Assembly: GCF_016613535.2 (NCBI RefSeq)
Contig: NZ_CP071518.1
Span: 2,728,001-2,792,000 of the forward strand
Direction of reading: 5' to 3'
DNA: 64,000 nucleotides
From: Lysobacter solisilvae
GTDB taxonomy: Bacteria > Pseudomonadota > Gammaproteobacteria > Xanthomonadales > Xanthomonadaceae
The position numbers and the translations under genes are program-made. Each line of letters begins with the position of its first letter. Positions within the stretch are counted from its first letter, which is position 1. Below the pieces are notes generated by a model. It saw nothing but the letters and a program-made list of their open reading frames with translations. It was not told the origin of the DNA and made no database searches. This document shows, piece after piece, positions 56,564 through 64,000 of this stretch.

Positions 56564-57922
56564 TCAGCGGATGCCGGCGCCGGCAAGCGCGTCGGGCGAC
56601 CACTGGTTGGCCGGGAGGGGATTGGTGTAGGTGACGCCGCCATGCGGGCCCATCAGGAAGCTGACGTTGTAGACGCCCGAGGTCAGGTCATAGAAGGCCT
56701 GGGTCTCGGCATTGGGCGTCCTGGCGTCGTAGCTGGGCGACATGTGGGCGAAGGACGCGCGATACAGCCGACCCTTGGCGTCGTACTGGTCGGCGGCCAG
56801 CGCGGTCCAGCTGTCCTCGTCGAGGTAGAAGGTGCGCTTGGCGTAGATGTGGCGCTTGCCCGGCTTCAACGCCGCTTCCACCACCCACACGCGGTGCAGT
56901 TCCCAGCGCACCAGGTCGGGGTTGATGAAGTTCGGCGTGGTGACTTCGGCCGCCTTCTTGTGCGTGGTCAGCTTGTAGGTGTTGTACGGGACCAGCATCT
57001 CCTTCTTGCCCACCAGCTTGAAGTCGTAGCGGTCCATGGCGCCGTTGAAGATCCACGAGTCATCGTAGGTCGCCGAGCCCGCGGTGCCTGGATTGGGCGT
57101 GTCATAGGAAATGTCGGGGGCGAGCTTCACCCGGCGCTGGCCCGGCAGGTACAGCCACGCGCGGCGCGGCCGCTTGAGCGGATTGACCACGTCCACCGCC
57201 ATCAGCGCTTCGCCGGCGCGGCGTGCCGGGGCGTTGTAGAAGATCTTGGTGCGGAAGTAGACGTCGGTCTCTTCGGCCGGCTTGGTGTTGGCCGGGTCGT
57301 AATAGGGGTACTCGACGAAGAGCTTGCCGCTGGTGGCCAGCGCCGGCTTGCCGGACGCGTCCACGTTCCAGTTGTCGTACTTGAAGTTGCTGGCCACGCC
57401 GACATAGCGCAGCAGGTGGTTCCACATCGCCTCGAAGCCGGTCTTCGGGATCGGGAACGGATAGCCGCCGATCGCGCCGGTGATGCCCAGGCCGCCATCC
57501 TTGGTGCTCGCGCGCGTCGCGTTGGCGACGGTGTTGTCGAGCACGCGCTCGGGCAGCGCCACGGTGCGGTGGGTCGGGTACACGTCGATGCGGTACTTCG
57601 GGTACTTCTTCAGCAGGGCTTTGGCGCCCGCGGTCAACTGGCCTTCGTACTTGGCCATGTTGGCCGCGGTGATCACCGCGCGCGGCTTCTCGCTGGCGAA
57701 AGGATCGGGGCGCACCGAACTGCCGGCCTTGAAGGCGGCCGGCGGCGTGGTCAGTCCGCCGGTGTAGGCCGGGATGGTGCCGTCGGCGTTGGCGGACTTT
57801 TCCGCGCCGATGCGGGTCAGGTTGGTGCCGAGTTTCTTCGCCTCGTCGGCGCCGACGCCGGCATGGGCGGTGCCAAGGGCGGCCAGCAGGGCGCCGGCCA
57901 GCAGTGTCTGGGTGATGTTCAT
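56564..57922 (-). CDS. DUF1329 family periplasmic/outer-membrane protein
   Basis: The 452-residue product has a signal peptide (MNITQTLLAGALLAALGTAHA) and the typical DUF1329 pattern: GADEAKKLGTNLTRIGAEKS, IPAYTGGLTTPP, AWLYLPGQRRVKLAPDISYD, YDFKLVGKKEMLVPYNTYKL, VRWELHRVWVVEA and KRHIYAKRTFYLDEDSW. The fold is related to lipoprotein-carrier (LolA/LolB) structures, so it probably carries a hydrophobic ligand across the periplasm. It sits 27 bases after the DUF1302 gene in the same operon. Confidence 0.92.
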   Translation of the reverse strand: MNITQTLLAGALLAALGTAHAGVGADEAKKLGTNLTRIGAEKSANADGTIPAYTGGLTTPPAAFKAGSSVRPDPFASEKPRAVITAANMAKYEGQLTAGAKALLKKYPKYRIDVYPTHRTVALPERVLDNTVANATRASTKDGGLGITGAIGGYPFPIPKTGFEAMWNHLLRYVGVASNFKYDNWNVDASGKPALATSGKLFVEYPYYDPANTKPAEETDVYFRTKIFYNAPARRAGEALMAVDVVNPLKRPRRAWLYLPGQRRVKLAPDISYDTPNPGTAGSATYDDSWIFNGAMDRYDFKLVGKKEMLVPYNTYKLTTHKKAAEVTTPNFINPDLVRWELHRVWVVEAALKPGKRHIYAKRTFYLDEDSWTALAADQYDAKGRLYRASFAHMSPSYDARTPNAETQAFYDLTSGVYNVSFLMGPHGGVTYTNPLPANQWSPDALAGAGIR

Positions 57923-57949
57923 GGTGTCAGGCCTTGTCGAAAAAGACGG

Positions 57950-59824
57950 TCACAGGGTGGTCTTGAAGGTGAAGACCACGAACCCGCGGTCCGTGAGCAG
58001 CGAGTTCGCGCCGCCGCTGGAGGTGATCATGTTGGCGGCGTTGGTGGTGGTGCCACCGAGGAAATCCACGTACTTCAGGTCGAAGCGGTAGCGCGACTGC
58101 AGATCGATGGCCACGCCGACGGAGTAGCTGCCGGCGCCTTCGTTGCCGCCCAGCAGCACCGCGGAATTGCCGCTGAGACCCTGCGACCAGCTGATCGGCA
58201 CGGACAGGTCGGCGCCCGGGAAGATCTGGTACTTGGTCGGGGTGAAGTTGACCGCCAGGCCGTAGTAGTTCCGGGTCACCTTGTCTTCCGGCGTCACCGG
58301 CGTGCCGGCGGGGCCCATGACCGTGTAGCTGTCGCGGCCCTTGAACACGGCGGCGCCTTCGCTGACGCTGTTCCAGCGGTTCCAGGTCAGCTCGACGATC
58401 AGGTTGGCCGCATCCCAGACGGGCGTGTCGCCAAAGGTGGCGAAGCCGTTGAGCACGCCGTGCCAGGTCGAACCGCGTGCGCCGCCGGTTTCACCTTCGG
58501 TGGGCGGGGCGAACAGGCTGCCGGCCGGAAGCACGGCCGCCAGCGGCGCCAGCGAGGCCGGCAGGACGGTGACCGTGTCGCTGAGCAGCGGCATGTCCTC
58601 GCGGTAGTTCAGGTCGGCGCCGATGCTGACGCCGGCGACGTTCTTCGACAGGCTCAGGCCGTAGATCTTGATGTCGTCGGCATACGCCGCGCCGTAGCGG
58701 CCGATGGTGCCGCGCAGGATCTCCGGCACCGTCGCGGCCGACGGATTGATGTAGCAGGTGGTCGGATTCAACGGAATCAGACCGAGCGCGCTGCACAGCG
58801 CCGCGGGCGTGCCCGGACGGACCGCCGGCGTTGCGTTGCCCTGCGGCAGCACGTCGGCAGTCACGCGGTAGTACGCACCGAGCGTGCCGTCGAGCCACGA
58901 CGGGCTCCAGCGCGATGAAATGCCCCAGTCGCCGGTCTTGTCCGGGCCGCTGTCGCGTCCCCGGACCAGGCGGTTGACGCCCAGCGGGTTGAGCGGCGTG
59001 GCCGGCGCGGCGCTGAAGATGAAGGACTCGCCGCCGCGCAGCAGGTGGTCGTTGAAGCCCAGGAACGAGCCGGACTCGGGGATGCGGGCCTGCTCCCAGT
59101 CGAAGAAGTACTGGGCGGCGAAGGACAGCTCCGGCGTCGCCTGGACCTGCATCGAGATCGCTTCGCGCGGCAGGAACAGTTCCTTGGCTTCCGTGCCCGG
59201 GACCGCGAACAGCTTGCCCAGGTCGAGCGCAGACTGGCCGTAGCTCAGGCTGTGCACCGGATTGAGCATGGCCTCGCCCCAGAACACGGTGTGGCGGCCC
59301 AGCTTGAGGTTGACGGGCACCTGGCCCACGTCGAACTTGCCGAACACGAACGCGTCGAGGATCTCGCCCGACGGACCGCGGAAGTACTTGTCGGTCTCAT
59401 CGCTCAGGCCGAGCGCGGCCTGGCCGTCTTCCATGTGGTTGGACGAGCGCAGGCTGTGGTTGTCCAGGTTCTCGGCGGCGACGTCGTACCAGCCCGCGCC
59501 GCTGACGCGGAAACCGAAGCGTTCCTTGTAGATGAAGTCGAATTCGCTCAGCAGGTCCAGGCGCGCGCCCACCATGCCGGGGTCGAAATTGCGGTCGCCG
59601 TCGTCGAAGTTCGGGCTGGCCAGGATCGATGGATCCTGGTCCTCGATGCGATTGGCCAGGTTGACGCGGACGGTGTTGTCCCAGCGCACGACGACGTCCG
59701 GATTGCCCGTCCTGATTTCGGCCGACCACGCGCTTCCCGTGGCGCCCAGCGACGCCAGGATCATGGCGCTCAGCACACGCCTGGACACCTTGGGTACCGC
59801 CCTTCCTGCATTGAATGACTTCAC
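57950..59824 (-). CDS. DUF1302 family outer-membrane beta-barrel-like protein
   Basis: The GTG start at 59824 has GGAGAGGGG six bases upstream, better than any internal ATG. The 624-residue product has a signal peptide (MILASLGATGSAWSA) and DUF1302 words: DVVVRWDNTVRVNLANRIED, NFDPGMVGARLDLLSEFDF, KLGRHTVFWGEAMLNPVHSL and GADLNYREDMPLLS. Alternating hydrophobic strands and a C-terminal Phe-rich strand (DRGFVVFTFKTTL) indicate an outer-membrane barrel. It leads the DUF1302-DUF1329-YCF48-MMPL-ligase operon and may be the outer-membrane port for the hydrophobic substrate. Confidence 0.92.
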   Translation of the reverse strand: MKSFNAGRAVPKVSRRVLSAMILASLGATGSAWSAEIRTGNPDVVVRWDNTVRVNLANRIEDQDPSILASPNFDDGDRNFDPGMVGARLDLLSEFDFIYKERFGFRVSGAGWYDVAAENLDNHSLRSSNHMEDGQAALGLSDETDKYFRGPSGEILDAFVFGKFDVGQVPVNLKLGRHTVFWGEAMLNPVHSLSYGQSALDLGKLFAVPGTEAKELFLPREAISMQVQATPELSFAAQYFFDWEQARIPESGSFLGFNDHLLRGGESFIFSAAPATPLNPLGVNRLVRGRDSGPDKTGDWGISSRWSPSWLDGTLGAYYRVTADVLPQGNATPAVRPGTPAALCSALGLIPLNPTTCYINPSAATVPEILRGTIGRYGAAYADDIKIYGLSLSKNVAGVSIGADLNYREDMPLLSDTVTVLPASLAPLAAVLPAGSLFAPPTEGETGGARGSTWHGVLNGFATFGDTPVWDAANLIVELTWNRWNSVSEGAAVFKGRDSYTVMGPAGTPVTPEDKVTRNYYGLAVNFTPTKYQIFPGADLSVPISWSQGLSGNSAVLLGGNEGAGSYSVGVAIDLQSRYRFDLKYVDFLGGTTTNAANMITSSGGANSLLTDRGFVVFTFKTTL

Positions 59825-60239
59825 GTAAACCCCTCTCCCCCTGTTGAGATCCAGACCCGTCCGGACCGGCCGTCTGGTCGCGGCGCAAGCCCGGGTGGGA
59901 GCCCCCGCGGAGGGGGCGAACGTCTTGGACTATAGGGACGGCTGGAGCGCGGTTCTTGCCAAATGGCGACATCAACTTGCCATTTCATGACAGTTTCCGA
60001 GGCCCGGCGAACGGCTTGGTCGAAATGCCGGATTCATCCGGATTGCCTGCGAACGGGTCGCAATTGGCTGCTGCCCGGTAGCGGCTTACCGGATACCGGG
60101 GGGCGCCATGCGTCCCGGCTGCCGCGTAGTTCGCGTCGCCGGAAGACCCGCACGGCCTGAACGGGTGAAGCTGCTTTCGAACCCCTTCCATGGCAGCCGC
60201 ATCGTCGGAAACGGCTCGCGCAGGTGACCGGTTTCAGGA

Positions 60240-60281
60240 GTGCGCCCCCGTCAGTGCGCTCCCATTTGTGCGCTCCCACCG
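60240..60281. repeat. Three 14-bp direct repeats upstream of the histidine kinase gene
   Basis: GTGCGC(C/T)CCC units begin at 60240, 60254 and 60268, a regular 14-base period, 35-76 bases before ATG 60316. The spacing is not a DNA helical turn. They could be a minisatellite or a binding array. The rest of the 490-base divergent gap (59,825-60,315) has a short inverted repeat (CCGGAT-TC-ATCCGG at 60033-60046) and nothing else I can support. Confidence 0.5.
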
Positions 60282-60315
60282 CCGAGCCAGCGCCACTGGC
60301 TTGTATCCTTGCCCC

Positions 60316-62493
60316 ATGGAGCCAATTGGGCGTGGGGATGCAGCATCCGCGGACCGCACCGGCCTGGTGGCACCCAGGCACGGGTATGTGCTCGCGCTGC
60401 TGGTCCTGATCGGGGCGCTGGTACTGGTGCTGTCGGCCTGGCGGATCGCCCGGGAACGCGAGCTGCGCGCGGCGGAAGAGGTCTTCGTGAGCCGCACGGC
60501 CGAAGTCGTCGACCGCATGCGCAGCCGCATCGTGAATTACGAACTGGTCGCCCGCGGGGGCACGGCGCTGTTCGCTTCGGTCGCGCGCCCCACACCGCGG
60601 CAGTGGGCCGATTACGTCGAGAGCCTGGACCTGGGGACGCGCTTTCCCTCGCTCACCGGCCTGGGCTATGCCGGACTGGTGACCAACAACCGGCTGGACG
60701 AGCTGCAGATCGAATGGCGGAGCCTGGGCTACGGCCAGCTGCAGATCCATCCACGTGGGATGCGCGACCTCTACGGCCCCACGCTGTTCCTCGAACCGCG
60801 CACCGCGGACAACATGGCGGCGATCGGCGGCGACATGCTGACCCAGCCCAGCCTGCAGCAGCCGATGCTGGCCGCGCGCGATTCGGGCGAAGCGCGACTG
60901 ACCGCCCCGCTGCGCGCGGCGGTGGGCGGGCCTTCGGCATTGGTGCTGTTCGTGCCGGTGTACGAGCCGGGCCGACGCCCCGACCAGCGCGCGGCAAGGG
61001 TGGCGTCCATGCGCGGCTGGATCTACCTCCCGTTCGACGTGCAGCGGTTCGTGCAGACCTCGCTGGCCGGCCAGTATTCGGACCTGTCCTTCCGGCTCGT
61101 GGATGCCACCGGTGGCGGCGAGATCGATCTGTTCACGCATGCGGCCCCGAGCGTCGTGCCGGCGTTCCGGCATCGCCGCACCATGGACGTGTATGGACGC
61201 CAGTGGCGTCTTGAATTCGACTCCGCACCGCTGGCCCTGGCCGCGCCGCGCGTGCGCGCGCTGGAGAACATGCTCGCGCTGGGCCTGGTGGCCAGCCTGC
61301 TGCTGTACGGGATGGTGCTGGCGCTGGCGCGGACCGAAGGGCGCGCGCAGGTGATCGCACAGCGGCTGACGGAGGATTACCGCCGCAGCGAGCAGCGCTT
61401 CCGCAGCTCCATGCAGTATTCGGCGATCGGCACCGCCCTGCTGGACAACGACGGCCGCATCGTCGAGGCGAACGCCGCGCTCGGACGCATCGTGGGTCGC
61501 CCGGCGCATTCCCTGATAGGGCAGCCATTGCAGGCGCTGTTCGAGGACTTCGACCGGCCGCTGGCGCCCGACGACGAGGAGGTGTCATCCACCGACGGCC
61601 CGGGCGTGCGCCGCATGACCCGTCACCTGCACCGGGAGGGCGACCTGCCACGCCAGGCGCAGCTGACCTTCGCACCCGTGCCGGGCAACGTGGGGCAGGA
61701 CCTGGCGGGGCTGGTGCAGGTCGAGGACGTGACCGACCGCGTGCGCGCCCAGGCGCGGGTGCAGGCGCTCAACCGGACGCTGGAGGCGCGCGTGGAGCTG
61801 CGCACGCGCGAGCTGAGCCAGGCCAACCAGGAACTGGAGTCCTTCGCCTACAGCGTCTCGCACGACCTGCGTGCGCCGCTGCGCGCGATCGAAGGCTTCA
61901 GCCGGGTGCTGCAGGAGCGCTACTCCGACCGCCTGGACGAGGCCGGCCACGATTACCTCGGGCGCGTGCGCAAGGCGGCGGGGCGGATGGGCGAGCTGAT
62001 CGACGCGATCCTGGTCATATCGCGCCTCGGCCGGGCGGAGATCCGGCACGAGCCGGTGGACCTGAGCAGGATCGCCGTGGAGGTGCTGGACGAGCTGCGC
62101 ATGGGCGACCGTGATCGCGTGGTCGAGGTGCGCATCGCGCCCGGGCTGGAGGCCAATGGCGACGCGACGCTGCTGCGCAACCTGCTGGGCAACCTGCTGG
62201 GCAACGCGTGGAAGTTCACCCGCGACCGCGAGCACGCGGTCATCGAATTCGCGTCGGTCTCCCACCCGACGGGAGAGCGCGAGTATTACGTGCGCGACAA
62301 CGGGGCCGGATTCGCCCAGGCGTACTCCGACAAACTGTTCCGGCCGTTCCAGCGCCTGCATTCGCCCAGCGATTTCGCCGGCCATGGCATCGGGCTGGCG
62401 TCGGTGAAGCGCATCATCGAGCGGCACGGCGGGTCGATCCGCGCCGAGGGCCGCGAAGGGGAGGGCGCGGTGTTCTACTTCACGCTGCCCTAG
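60316..62493 (+). CDS. CHASE-PAS sensor histidine kinase
   Basis: ATG 60316 starts a 725-residue membrane kinase; the earlier frame to 60190 precedes the repeats. Helix 1 (about 24-44) and helix 2 (about 315-335) bracket a periplasmic CHASE domain (GTRFPSLTGLGYAGLV, LEPRTADNMAAIGGDML, GWIYLPFDVQRFV). A PAS domain follows (MQYSAIGTALLDNDGRIVEA). The H-box SYSVSHDLRAPL-type site has His516, followed by N-box NLLGNAWKFT, G1 DNGAGF and G2 GHGIGLASVKRI, all intact. No response-regulator gene is adjacent, so it is an orphan in this window. CHASE domains sense small ligands of diverse types. Confidence 0.88.
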   Translation: MEPIGRGDAASADRTGLVAPRHGYVLALLVLIGALVLVLSAWRIARERELRAAEEVFVSRTAEVVDRMRSRIVNYELVARGGTALFASVARPTPRQWADYVESLDLGTRFPSLTGLGYAGLVTNNRLDELQIEWRSLGYGQLQIHPRGMRDLYGPTLFLEPRTADNMAAIGGDMLTQPSLQQPMLAARDSGEARLTAPLRAAVGGPSALVLFVPVYEPGRRPDQRAARVASMRGWIYLPFDVQRFVQTSLAGQYSDLSFRLVDATGGGEIDLFTHAAPSVVPAFRHRRTMDVYGRQWRLEFDSAPLALAAPRVRALENMLALGLVASLLLYGMVLALARTEGRAQVIAQRLTEDYRRSEQRFRSSMQYSAIGTALLDNDGRIVEANAALGRIVGRPAHSLIGQPLQALFEDFDRPLAPDDEEVSSTDGPGVRRMTRHLHREGDLPRQAQLTFAPVPGNVGQDLAGLVQVEDVTDRVRAQARVQALNRTLEARVELRTRELSQANQELESFAYSVSHDLRAPLRAIEGFSRVLQERYSDRLDEAGHDYLGRVRKAAGRMGELIDAILVISRLGRAEIRHEPVDLSRIAVEVLDELRMGDRDRVVEVRIAPGLEANGDATLLRNLLGNLLGNAWKFTRDREHAVIEFASVSHPTGEREYYVRDNGAGFAQAYSDKLFRPFQRLHSPSDFAGHGIGLASVKRIIERHGGSIRAEGREGEGAVFYFTLP

Positions 62494-62529
62494 GCACGCA
62501 CGGGCGTGGCCCGTGCCCGTGTACCGGGT

Positions 62530-63039
62530 TCACGCGTCCTTGTTGTGGCGACGCATCACGCGTTGCTTCTCGCGGTCCCAGTCGCGTTCCTTGCTCGCCT
62601 CGCGCTTGTCGTGCGACTGCTTGCCCTTGGCCAGGGCGACTTCGGCCTTGACCTTGTTGCCTTTCCAGTACAGCGCCGTGGGCACCACGGTGTAGCTGTC
62701 GCGCTGCACGCGGCCGATCAGGGTGTCGATTTCGCGCCGGTGCAACAGCAGCTTGCGGCTGCGGCGGTCGTTGGTCACCACATGGGTCGAGGCGGAGATC
62801 AGCGGGGTGATCTGCGCACCCACCAGGAACATCTCGCCCTTGAGCACCACCGCGTAGGCCTCGGTGATGTTGGCCCGCCCGGCGCGGATGGCCTTGAGTT
62901 CCCAGCCTTCCAGCGACAGGCCCGCCTCGAAGCGGTCCTCCAGGTGGTATTCGTGGCGTGAGCGCTTGTTCAGGGCAATCGTCCCGCCGGCGCCCTTTCC
63001 TTTATCCTTGCCTGTCTTGCTGCTTGAATTCTTTGCCAT
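62530..63039 (-). CDS. smpB: SsrA-binding protein SmpB
   Basis: The 169-residue protein starts at ATG 63039; the frame to 63870 is open but lies over genes on the other strand. SmpB signatures are clear: IALNKRSRHEYHLEDRFEAG, LEGWELKAIRAGRANI, LVGAQITPLI, RSRKLLLHRREIDTLIG and the C-terminal KGKQSHDKREASKERDWDRE. It binds tmRNA and brings it to stalled ribosomes. An extended Lys/Gly-rich N-terminus (SSSKTGKDKGKGAGG) is a little longer than in E. coli. Divergent from ratA, as in many gammaproteobacteria. Confidence 0.97.
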   Translation of the reverse strand: MAKNSSSKTGKDKGKGAGGTIALNKRSRHEYHLEDRFEAGLSLEGWELKAIRAGRANITEAYAVVLKGEMFLVGAQITPLISASTHVVTNDRRSRKLLLHRREIDTLIGRVQRDSYTVVPTALYWKGNKVKAEVALAKGKQSHDKREASKERDWDREKQRVMRRHNKDA

Positions 63040-63087
63040 CGCGTCATTGTCGCCGATGCCACGGCTGCGTGCGAACCGGTCCCGCCC

Positions 63088-63528
63088 ATGCCCACGATCC
63101 GCCGCTCCGCCCTGGTCGAACACTCCGCCGCGCGCATGTTCGCGCTGGTCAACGACGTGGCCGCCTACCCGCGGCGGTTCGACTGGTGCGAGCAGGCGCA
63201 GGTGCTGGAGGCTGACGACACCCACATGGTGGCCCGGCTCGACCTGGGCCTGGGCGCGCTGCGGACCTGGTTCACCACGCACAACGCGCTGAGCCCGCCG
63301 CACCACATCGACCTGAAGCTGGTCGATGGGCCATTCCGCCGGCTGTCGGGGCGCTGGGAGTTCCACGCCCTGGACGAGTCGGCGTGCAAGGTGACCCTCA
63401 CCCTGGAGTTCGAGCCGTCGATGAAGCTGCTGGGGCCGGCGTTCGCGCTGGGTTTCCAGAGCCTGGCCGACCGGATGGTCGACGATTTCGTGAAGGTGGC
63501 CGATTCCCCCGAGGAAACCACGCCATGA
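63088..63528 (+). CDS. ratA: RatA-type START/COQ10-like protein
   Basis: The 146-residue protein is of the polyketide cyclase/COQ10 START-like superfamily. The pattern SALVEHSAARMFALVNDVAA with YPRRFDWCEQAQVLEA, HIDLKLVDGPFRRLSGRWEF and LGFQSLADRMVDDFVKVA is characteristic of RatA. In E. coli it was described as a toxin blocking 70S formation, while its relatives bind ubiquinone; which role is primary is debated. It is divergent from smpB and overlaps rnfH by four bases, the conserved arrangement. Confidence 0.95.
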   Translation: MPTIRRSALVEHSAARMFALVNDVAAYPRRFDWCEQAQVLEADDTHMVARLDLGLGALRTWFTTHNALSPPHHIDLKLVDGPFRRLSGRWEFHALDESACKVTLTLEFEPSMKLLGPAFALGFQSLADRMVDDFVKVADSPEETTP

Positions 63529-63800
63529 AGGTCCAGCTGCTGCGCGCCTCGCCGCGACGCTTCGACGAAGTGTGGCTGGACCTGCCCCAAGGCGCCCGCG
63601 TCGCCGATGCCCTGGTGGCGGCCGGCTGGAGTGACGACCCGGAAGTGGTCGGCCATGCGGTCTTCGGCCAGCGCGTGGACCGGGCCAGCGTGCTGCACGA
63701 GGGCGACCGGCTGGAACTGCTGCGGCCGCTGCAGGCCGATCCCAAGCAGGCCCGCCGCGAGCGCGTCGAGGAAGCGCGGCGCACGCAGGGCAGGCGATAG
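63525..63800 (+). CDS. rnfH: RnfH family ubiquitin-like protein
   Basis: The 91-residue protein begins MKVQLLRASPRRFDEVWLDL and has the RnfH/RatB words VADALVAAGW, HAVFGQRVDRASVLHEGDRL and ELLRPLQADPKQARRERVEE. It has a beta-grasp ubiquitin-like fold; its biochemical role is not settled. Its ATG overlaps the ratA stop (ATGA), so the two are co-translated. Confidence 0.93.
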   Translation: MKVQLLRASPRRFDEVWLDLPQGARVADALVAAGWSDDPEVVGHAVFGQRVDRASVLHEGDRLELLRPLQADPKQARRERVEEARRTQGRR

Positions 63801-63870
63801 CAGACCGGCGAAAGCGGGCGGCGAAAGCGGGCAGGATCGGGCAGGGATCGCGCGGCGGCCGCACAAACAA

Positions 63871-63898
63871 AAACGGAGCCCGAGGGCTCCGTTTTTTC
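63871..63898. terminator. Bidirectional intrinsic terminator
   Basis: AAACGGAGCC pairs with GGCTCCGTTT (63871-63880 and 63885-63894) around a CGAG loop, with T-runs on the right and A-runs on the left. It serves both rnfH and the convergent gene at the right edge. Confidence 0.93.
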
Positions 63899-63915
63899 CT
63901 GCAGCGCGGGCCGGA

Positions 63916-64000
63916 TCAGCGGCCGCGCTTCTTGTCCTTGTCCTTGGCCAGGTTGCGCCCGAACTGCCGCGGCGCGGACTTGGCCAGCGCCTCGTCCTGC
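63916..64000 (-). CDS. bamE: C-terminal end of a protein, probably BamE
   Basis: The last 27 codons (QDEALAKSAPRQFGRNLAKD, ending KKRGR and TGA at 63918-63916) are in the window. A Lys-rich end after a QDEALA stretch fits xanthomonad BamE, and bamE next to the ratA-rnfH pair is a widespread arrangement. The main part of the gene is outside, so the call rests on position and a short tail. Confidence 0.5.
   Translation of the reverse strand, partial: QDEALAKSAPRQFGRNLAKDKDKKRGR

Noticed and set aside
55268..58918. 1216-codon plus-strand open frame
   Set aside because: It is antisense to the YCF48-like, DUF1329 and DUF1302 genes, which have signal peptides and family motifs.
1..64000. tRNA, rRNA, CRISPR array or replication origin
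   Set aside because: I looked on both strands and found no cloverleaf-like sequence, no regularly spaced repeats with unique spacers, and no DnaA-box cluster.

Overview
The window looks like a chromosome segment of a high-GC gammaproteobacterium of the Xanthomonadaceae, most like Lysobacter or a close relative. Supporting signs are the smpB-ratA-rnfH block with a likely bamE end at the right edge, an ECF43-type sigma factor beside Ser/Thr kinases, and many secreted hydrolases. The genus is inferred from gene content, not from a search.

The left two thirds (about 1-43,350) is accessory. From left to right it holds: the 5' part of a secreted M36 metallopeptidase; a possible steroid or lipid oxidation cassette (fatty-acid hydroxylase superfamily enzyme, Tat-type GMC oxidase, small secreted protein, AraC regulator); a gene-poor stretch; and two tandem copies of a very large SpvB/RHS/YD-repeat secreted protein gene. 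The RHS copies share about 6.84 kb and differ there only by seven single-base indels that I can find. After the shared part their C-terminal tips differ. Insertion-sequence remnants lie beside both copies. Next comes a minus-strand secreted cluster (M19 dipeptidase-like protein, phospholipase C/P1-nuclease-like protein, PpiC isomerase, small exported protein). It is followed by a signalling island: two membrane Ser/Thr kinases with probable TPR regions, an ECF43-like sigma factor, and two secreted beta-helix proteins, one frameshifted. Two paralogous small secreted proteins sit in this half, each with its frame broken at a G-tract.

The right third (about 43,385-64,000) is dense, GC-rich and looks like core genome. 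It has an AraC regulator divergent from a seven-gene plus-strand run (zinc-less quinone oxidoreductase, TfdA/TauD dioxygenase, BKACE beta-keto acid cleavage enzyme, MFS transporter, FrnE-like DsbA protein, YeiH-type transporter, RBBP9-type hydrolase), the last four almost without gaps. A convergent minus-strand operon follows (DUF1302, DUF1329, YCF48-like, MMPL/RND exporter, acyl-CoA ligase), probably for moving and activating a hydrophobic acid. Then come a CHASE-PAS histidine kinase and the conserved smpB/ratA/rnfH/bamE block.

The strongest caution concerns the RHS duplication. All seven indels break a frame that the other copy keeps, four are in homopolymers and three are exactly at CCWGG sites, which points to residual sequencing error. 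If corrected, both genes are single intact ORFs of 2384 and 2382 codons. The most novel-looking items are the two different RHS tips without a recognisable immunity gene and the paired small secreted family.
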